In this document: piece by piece, positions 59,276 through 64,000 of the stretch
Numbering within the stretch: position 1 is the first letter of the stretch
Layout of the letters: the number at the start of each line of letters is the position of its first letter
Assembly (NCBI RefSeq): GCF_000373585.1
Contig: NZ_KB891918.1
Coordinates: 154,124 to 218,123 of the forward strand
Source: Streptomyces sp. MspMP-M5
Lineage (GTDB): Bacteria > Actinomycetota > Actinomycetes > Streptomycetales > Streptomycetaceae
DNA: 64,000 nt
Reading direction: 5' to 3'
Program-made: the position numbers and the translations under genes
The notes under the pieces: model-generated
What the model saw: only the letters and a program-made list of their open reading frames with translations
Database searches by the model: none
What the model was told of the DNA's origin: nothing

Positions 59276-60733
59276 GTGAGTGAGCACGCGAGGAACGACG
59301 GCCGGAAGCGCAGCGGGAAGGGCCGCGGACGCGACGGCGGAACGGGCGCCGGCGCCCGCCCCGACGCCCGCCGCGCCGCCGAGGCCACCGAACTGCTCGG
59401 CACGATCCTCGGCACCGTCCGCTACGCGGCGGACGGCCCGGCAGCGGAGGACGCCATCGAGGCCGGCGCCTCGATGCTGGCCGCCGCGGCACCCGGCCGG
59501 GAGGCGATGAGCGCGGCCGTGGTCGGCGCCGCCGCGGAGGCCGTCCGGCGGTGCTGGACGGGCGGCTGGCAACCCGCCGACCTGGAGCGCATCGTCCGGC
59601 GGGACGCACCGGACGCCGCGCCGGCGGCCCTGGTCGTCGACGCCATCGCCGCCGAGCAGGCCCGTCGGCCGCGCGCGCCGGAGCCGTCCCGGGACCCCCG
59701 CTGGCGCGCCCAGCTGGACCGCCTCGACGCCCGGGTCTGGTGGGACTCCGACCCCGGCTACCTGGACGCCCTGGCCGCCCGCCGCCGCACCTCCGCCTTC
59801 GAGACCGCGTACGACGTCCTGACCCTGCTGCGGCTGCTCGCCCGGCTGCCCCGGATCACGCCCCTGCCGCCGCCCCCGTCCCCGTCCCCGTCCGCGGCGT
59901 CCGGCGCGGCACGCGGAGCAGGCCCCGGCGGCACCCCCACGGCATCCCGGATACTCGGCCGGATTCGCGGTCTGCTCGCCAAGGCGGAGGCGACCACCTT
60001 CGCCGAGGAGGCCGAGGCGCTGTCCGCCAAGGCCCAGGAGCTGATGGCCCGTCACAGCATCGACGAGGCCCTCCTCGCGCACTCCCACACCCAGGCCCAC
60101 GGCCCCGGGCGCAACCGCCCCGCCGACGGCCCCTCGGCGATCCGCATCGGCGTCGAGGGCCCCTACGAAGAGGCCAAGGCCCTGCTCCTGGACGCCGTCG
60201 CGGCCGCCAACCGCTGCCAGGCCGTCTGGGCCGCCGACGTCGCCTTCTCCACCGTCGTCGGCTTCCCGCCCGACCTGGAGGCGACCGAACTCCTATACAC
60301 CTCGCTGCTCCTCCAGGCCACCACCGCGATGAACCGCGCGGGCGACGAGCGCCCCCGAGCCCTCAAGGAGCAGGGTGGCGCCCCCGCCGCCCGCGGCCGT
60401 TCCCTCCGCACCCGCGACTTCCGCCGGACCTTCCTCGTGGCCTACGCGGACCGCATCCGCACCCGTCTCACCGCGGCCACCGCCGCCGCCACGGCCGCGG
60501 CCTCCGCCGAATCCACTGCCCCCGACCGGCTGCTCCCGGTCCTCGCCGCCCGCGAACTCGCCGTCGAGGAGACCACCGGCACGCTCTTTCCCGACACCGC
60601 CCCGGTCCGCCTCCGCGGCATCCGCGACGCCGCCGGCTGGGACCAGGGCACCGCCGCCGCCGACCGCGCCCACCTGTCCCGGCCGGGCAACCAGGCAGCC
60701 AGGCAATCGGGCAACCACGGGCGGCGGAACTGA
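59276..60733 (+). CDS. DUF2786 domain protein
   Basis: A 485-residue soluble protein. The DUF2786 hallmark RILGRIRGLLAKAEATTFAE, then AEALSAKAQELMARHSID, lies near residues 224-261. Before it is an Ala/Arg-rich segment and a region with WQPADLERIVRR; after it is an alpha-helical part (EEAKALLLDAVAAANRCQAV, then TELLYTSLLLQATTAM) and a C-terminal low-complexity tail. GTG at 59276 lies 7 nt after TACAGT, so it may be leaderless. The domain is widespread but has no settled function. A Pro/Ser run (PPPPSPSPSAAS) splits the two halves. Confidence 0.85.
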   Translation: MSEHARNDGRKRSGKGRGRDGGTGAGARPDARRAAEATELLGTILGTVRYAADGPAAEDAIEAGASMLAAAAPGREAMSAAVVGAAAEAVRRCWTGGWQPADLERIVRRDAPDAAPAALVVDAIAAEQARRPRAPEPSRDPRWRAQLDRLDARVWWDSDPGYLDALAARRRTSAFETAYDVLTLLRLLARLPRITPLPPPPSPSPSAASGAARGAGPGGTPTASRILGRIRGLLAKAEATTFAEEAEALSAKAQELMARHSIDEALLAHSHTQAHGPGRNRPADGPSAIRIGVEGPYEEAKALLLDAVAAANRCQAVWAADVAFSTVVGFPPDLEATELLYTSLLLQATTAMNRAGDERPRALKEQGGAPAARGRSLRTRDFRRTFLVAYADRIRTRLTAATAAATAAASAESTAPDRLLPVLAARELAVEETTGTLFPDTAPVRLRGIRDAAGWDQGTAAADRAHLSRPGNQAARQSGNHGRRN

Positions 60734-60850
60734 CGTTCCACCAGCGGCGTGCAGCCAGGCATGCGGATCTCTCTGAGACGTGTTGCAGGGGACTTCGCCG
60801 GCGCGACGACGAAGCGCGACGGGGTCTCGGCCCGCGGGGCACCCGCGCCC

Positions 60851-62062
60851 TTACCCGGCGGGCAACTCGGCCTCGATGAGGTCGGCCGCTCTCCGGGTGC
60901 CGCCCTCGGTGGCCATCTCCCGCTGGATGGCCGCCAGGCGGCGTCCCACCTCCGGGTCGGTGACGAGCGCGAGCACCGCCTCGCGGAGGGTGGCGGCGTC
61001 CGCCTGGTCCATCGGGAGGTGGCGGGCCACGCCGAGTCCCTGGAGCATGTCCGCGTTGCCGAACTGGTCGACGGCCTGCGGGACGGCCACCATGGGCGTG
61101 GCGGTGGCCAGGCCCTCCTGGCTGCCTCCTGCGCCGGCGTGCGTGATGAAGGCGTCGGCCTTCTTCAGGATCTCCAACTGCGGTACCCAGTGGTGCACTT
61201 CGACGTTCCCGGGTATCTCCCCCAGCTCGTCGGCGGTGACGTGCTTGCCTACCTGGAGCACGACGTGCCAGCCCGGCAGGTCGCCGAACGCCTTGATGCA
61301 CTCGCGGTAGAAACCGGGTTGCTTGGTGAAGGACGAGCCGAGCGAGACGAGCAGTACGCGCTCGGCGCCCGCGGGCCGCTCCCAGCCGCCCTGTGCCGTG
61401 CGGTCGCCCTGGCAGGCGCCGACGAAGGAGTGGACGTTCTCGTCGACCCGGTCGGCGTGCGGCTGGAGCGCCTTGGGGATGAGCACGATCGACCGGCCGG
61501 GGCGCCCGACGAACGGGTCGGGGTGCTGCGTGATCCCGTTCTCCGCAAGCCAGTTGGTGAACTTCTCGTCGTACGCCCTGCCGCGCTCGGTCGCCTTGGC
61601 TTCCGCCCACATCGACGCGGCGACCTCCTCCTCGTACCCCTCCCACGCGACGAGGTTCGGCGAGAGGGAGATCGCGGGCACGCCCCAGCGGTGAGCGAGG
61701 ACGCGCGCCGGGTACGAGGTGATGTCATGCAGCACGAGGTCCGGCTCGTCCCCTCGATACGCCTCGACGAGCTGCGGCAGTGCCTGGATCGCGTCGTCCA
61801 GGAACGGCTCCATGTTGTCGAGGAGCGTCGTCCCCCAGGCCGAGGGGTCGCTGTCGGGCGACGGCAGGATCGTGCGGTACAGCACCGGCTCGGCCCCGGT
61901 CTCGGCGACCTCCTCCGCCAAGCGGGGCGGAATCGCATACGTGACGCGGTGCCCTCGCGCGACAAGCTCCCGGATCACTTCGAGGCTCGGGTTCACATGC
62001 CCGTAGGCGGCGATGGAGAACATGGCGATATGGGCGCGCTTGCCGCGCTCGTCGTTCGTCAT
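60851..62062 (-). CDS. Macrolide-type glycosyltransferase (GT1, Mgt/OleD-like)
   Basis: UDP-sugar-dependent glycosyltransferase of the group that inactivates macrolides by adding glucose (OleD, OleI, Mgt). The 403 residues have the acceptor-domain start [20 protein letters not shown] near 11, with the catalytic His in AYGHVNPS, a central linker, and the donor domain with [20 protein letters not shown] near 237, [40 protein letters not shown], and [12 protein letters not shown]. The last parts form the PSPG-like sugar-binding motif. No macrolide cluster is visible, so it is probably a resistance or detoxification gene. The promoter contains a tight TetR-like palindrome and the ATG appears leaderless. 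Confidence 0.9.
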   Translation of the reverse strand: MTNDERGKRAHIAMFSIAAYGHVNPSLEVIRELVARGHRVTYAIPPRLAEEVAETGAEPVLYRTILPSPDSDPSAWGTTLLDNMEPFLDDAIQALPQLVEAYRGDEPDLVLHDITSYPARVLAHRWGVPAISLSPNLVAWEGYEEEVAASMWAEAKATERGRAYDEKFTNWLAENGITQHPDPFVGRPGRSIVLIPKALQPHADRVDENVHSFVGACQGDRTAQGGWERPAGAERVLLVSLGSSFTKQPGFYRECIKAFGDLPGWHVVLQVGKHVTADELGEIPGNVEVHHWVPQLEILKKADAFITHAGAGGSQEGLATATPMVAVPQAVDQFGNADMLQGLGVARHLPMDQADAATLREAVLALVTDPEVGRRLAAIQREMATEGGTRRAADLIEAELPAG

Positions 62063-62068
62063 GCCCTC

Positions 62069-62098
62069 ACCCTAAGAGAGACGAGACGTCTCGTTCAA
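62069..62098 (-). promoter_or_regulatory. Glycosyltransferase promoter with palindromic operator
   Basis: On the minus strand: TTGAAC (62098-62093), 18 nt, TAGGGT (62074-62069), 6 nt, ATG. The palindrome ACGAGACGTCTCGT (62081-62094) overlaps the -35 and fills most of the spacer, an arrangement typical of a repressor operator. Confidence 0.75.
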
Positions 62099-62142
62099 TC
62101 TCTTTTCAGGCCCGCGCAAGCCCCGAAGCCCACGCCGTGACG

Positions 62143-62808
62143 TCAGCCGTCGGCCTTGGCCACGCCGACGGGGCAGGAGACCCCGGTCCCGCCCAGGCCG
62201 CAGTAGCCCGCCGGGTTTTTGTCGAGGTACTGCTGGTGGTATGGCTCGGCCGGGTAGAAGGGGCGGGGGGCGGCGGGGAGGATTTCGGTGGTGATGTCGC
62301 CGTAGCCGGAGGAGTGGAGGACGGTGCGGTAGGCGTCGCGGGAGGCTTCGGCGGCCTGTTGCTGGGCGGGGGAGTGGGTGTAGACCGCCGAGCGGTACTG
62401 GGTGCCGACGTCGTTGCCCTGGCGGAAGCCCTGGGTGGGGTCGTGGGACTCCCAGAAGAGCTTCAGAAGTGCGGTGTACGGGACGACCGAGGGGTCGAAG
62501 ACGACGCGGACGGCCTCGGTGTGGCCGGTGTGGCCGCTGCACACCTCGTCGTAGGTGGGGTTGGGGGTCTGGCCGCCCTGGTAGCCGACGAGGGTGGTCC
62601 AGACGCCCTCGGTCTGCCAGAACTTCCGCTCGGCCCCCCAGAAGCAGCCCAGCCCGAAGTCGGCGATCTCCAGGCCCTCCGGGTACGGGCCGAGCAGCGG
62701 GTTGCCGAGGACGGTGTGCCGGTCGGGGACGGTGAAGTCCGGCTCCGGGCGTCCCTTCAGCGCTTCCTCGGGGGTGGGCAGGTGGTTCTTGAAGCGGGAG
62801 AACAGCAT
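62143..62808 (-). CDS. msrA: Peptide methionine sulfoxide reductase A
   Basis: Repairs methionine-S-sulfoxide in proteins. The 221 residues have the catalytic [10 protein letters not shown] near residue 54, [43 protein letters not shown] and [23 protein letters not shown], which supplies C-terminal resolving cysteines. ATG at 62808 is chosen because the family N-terminus [17 protein letters not shown] starts there; the 40-residue upstream extension is Pro-rich and lacks similarity. It is downstream of the hypothetical gene at the window edge. Confidence 0.93.
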   Translation of the reverse strand: MLFSRFKNHLPTPEEALKGRPEPDFTVPDRHTVLGNPLLGPYPEGLEIADFGLGCFWGAERKFWQTEGVWTTLVGYQGGQTPNPTYDEVCSGHTGHTEAVRVVFDPSVVPYTALLKLFWESHDPTQGFRQGNDVGTQYRSAVYTHSPAQQQAAEASRDAYRTVLHSSGYGDITTEILPAAPRPFYPAEPYHQQYLDKNPAGYCGLGGTGVSCPVGVAKADG

Positions 62809-62989
62809 CTGGGCGCTCCAGGGAAGGCGAGGAGGGAAGGTGAGGAGGGGAGGACGAGGAGAGGGGGCGAGGTGCGGGTGCGGGGGCGGGTGCGGTTGTT
62901 GGGGGAACGTTCGGGGGGCGGTCGGCATTCCGGCCGGTGGGGTGCCGTGTGACGTGGGCCCGTGTGACGTGGGGCCCGCGTGGTGGGGG

Positions 62990-64000
62990 TCAGTTCTGGG
63001 GGCGGAAGCCCGTCGAGGTGCCGCCGAGCTGTTCCCAGCCGGCGATCGCCACGGCGCGGTAGGCGGCGTATTCGGCGGCGGGGCTGCGGCCGTAGGACCA
63101 GGGGACGGCGCCCACGTGGCCGTCGACGAGGCGGAGCTGTTCCATCGCCTCGGCGTAGCGCTCCGCGCGGACCAGGAACCAGACGAGCAGATGGCGGACG
63201 TGCGGCGCCATGGGGTGGTCGGCGGGGGCCTCCCGGAGGGCGAAGTGGGCGCCCTCGATGGCGCGCTCGACGACCGCGCTCTGGAAGAGGCTGCGGACCA
63301 TGTTGGCCTCGGGCAGGTGCTCGTAGACCGCGAAGAGCGGCAGGGCCGGCAGCAGGCTCTTCGCCGGGGCCTCGGCGGCCGCGCGGGCGGCGAAGTCCTC
63401 GGCGTCCTTACGGGAGCCGTGCCACTTCTCCGACCAGTACGGGAGCGCCGCCAGATGCGCGCCCATGTGGTGCGGTGCCCGCTGGCGGACCTTGGACCAC
63501 AGCTCTTCGTAGTCGGCGCGGCGCTCGCCCAGGCCGCGGGCTACGGCCAGCTCCGTGATGTACGGGATCGGGCTGCCGGGGGCCAGCAGCGCCGCCTCCC
63601 GGCAGACCGTACGGGCCTCCTCCAGGATCATGCGGAAGTCCTGCGAGCCGGGGTCCCGCAGCGCCTGGACGACCAGGAACTGGGCGTGCGTCTGCGCGCC
63701 GCCGGGGTCCTTGGGGGCCTCTGCGCGCCAGGTGCGCAGCCAGATGCCGCCGGTGCGGACACCGCCGGGGGCGGCGGGGTCCGGGGGCGTCTCGGCGAGC
63801 TCGAACGCGGCCGCGCCGGCCAGCGTCTGCACCCGCTGCCAGCGCAGCTCCCAGTCGTCCCCGGTGGCCCGGAGCAGCTCGGCGGCCGGTCGCCAGTCGT
63901 GCGTACGGCGCATCTCGGCGAGCGCCCCGGCCAGCTCCTCGTCGGGGCCGGGCAGCCGCGCGTCGAGCTGCTCCAGGGGCACGAAGCCGTAGCCGGCCAT
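62990..64000 (-). CDS. Hypothetical helical-repeat protein
   Basis: A 336-residue soluble protein made of helical pairs, resembling tetratricopeptide-like folds: [20 protein letters not shown] near residue 27, [20 protein letters not shown] near 131, [20 protein letters not shown] near 162, and [20 protein letters not shown] near 268. No catalytic motif. I see resemblance to Streptomyces proteins annotated as DUF4034 but am not certain. The ATG coincides with the last three bases of the window, so a longer start upstream cannot be excluded. Confidence 0.7.
   Translation of the reverse strand: MAGYGFVPLEQLDARLPGPDEELAGALAEMRRTHDWRPAAELLRATGDDWELRWQRVQTLAGAAAFELAETPPDPAAPGGVRTGGIWLRTWRAEAPKDPGGAQTHAQFLVVQALRDPGSQDFRMILEEARTVCREAALLAPGSPIPYITELAVARGLGERRADYEELWSKVRQRAPHHMGAHLAALPYWSEKWHGSRKDAEDFAARAAAEAPAKSLLPALPLFAVYEHLPEANMVRSLFQSAVVERAIEGAHFALREAPADHPMAPHVRHLLVWFLVRAERYAEAMEQLRLVDGHVGAVPWSYGRSPAAEYAAYRAVAIAGWEQLGGTSTGFRPQN

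Noticed and set aside
59551-60879. A 442-codon frame overlapping the DUF2786 gene
   Set aside because: Arg/Pro-rich out-of-frame translation; the DUF2786 motif is in the other frame.
1-64000. CRISPR arrays, tRNA or rRNA genes, integrase or transposase genes
   Set aside because: I looked for regularly spaced repeats, cloverleaf-type sequences and DDE/tyrosine-recombinase motifs and saw none, so the accessory patch has no visible mobility gene.

Overview
This is a high-GC actinobacterial chromosome segment, almost certainly from a Streptomyces. The evidence is the very high GC content, the afsQ1/afsQ2/sigQ cluster, many GTG starts and leaderless-looking promoters, and a gene order that, from memory, follows the S. 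coelicolor interval around SCO4881-SCO4936. The S. coelicolor correspondence is recalled knowledge, not a search result.

Layout. (1) 1-2.2 kb: the end of a surface-polysaccharide locus, with a NeuB-type sialic/Kdn acid synthase and a polysialyltransferase-like protein, followed by an M20 amidohydrolase. (2) 3.8-10.9 kb: a nucleoside uptake and catabolism block with a Bmp lipoprotein, an ABC ATPase, two permeases, cytidine deaminase and thymidine phosphorylase. (3) 11-17.6 kb: a Uma2-type protein, a divergent MFS/LysR pair, an alpha/beta hydrolase, adenosine deaminase and small envelope proteins. (4) 17.7-21.8 kb: a lipoprotein, AfsQ2, AfsQ1 and divergent SigQ, with an AfsQ1-type box between them. 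(5) 21.9-29.2 kb: uridine kinase, a secreted protein, a deoC operon with two aldehyde-dehydrogenase-family genes, and a surface protein paired with a class F sortase. (6) 29.2-33.4 kb: a lower-GC accessory patch of XRE regulators and small DUF proteins. (7) 33.5-40.2 kb: a phosphohexomutase-family enzyme with purine nucleoside phosphorylase, a flavin quinone reductase, and DeoR and TetR regulators. (8) 41.8-50.0 kb: an acyl-CoA carboxylase set (alpha, epsilon and beta subunits, and biotin ligase) with Maf, a penicillin-binding protein and a tiny membrane protein. (9) 50.0-51.2 kb: a gene-free region built of a long imperfect inverted repeat. (10) 51.2-64 kb: adenylate cyclase, an enoyl-CoA hydratase, a GGDEF protein, histidine ammonia-lyase, a sortase-type surface protein, an L,D-transpeptidase, a DUF2786 protein, a macrolide-type glycosyltransferase, MsrA and a hypothetical protein.

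How the parts work together. The strongest system-level signal is a 12-bp palindrome, CTACGCGCGTAG. It is perfect upstream of add, deoC and the purine nucleoside phosphorylase gene, and nearly perfect upstream of the Bmp lipoprotein gene and deoA. At add and deoC it lies inside the -35/-10 spacer. These scattered transcription units therefore look like one nucleoside-salvage regulon under a common repressor. The pathway is uptake, deamination (Cdd, Add), phosphorolysis (DeoA, PNP), probably pentose-1-phosphate isomerisation by the hexomutase-family enzyme, cleavage by DeoC, and acetaldehyde disposal by the neighbouring aldehyde dehydrogenase.
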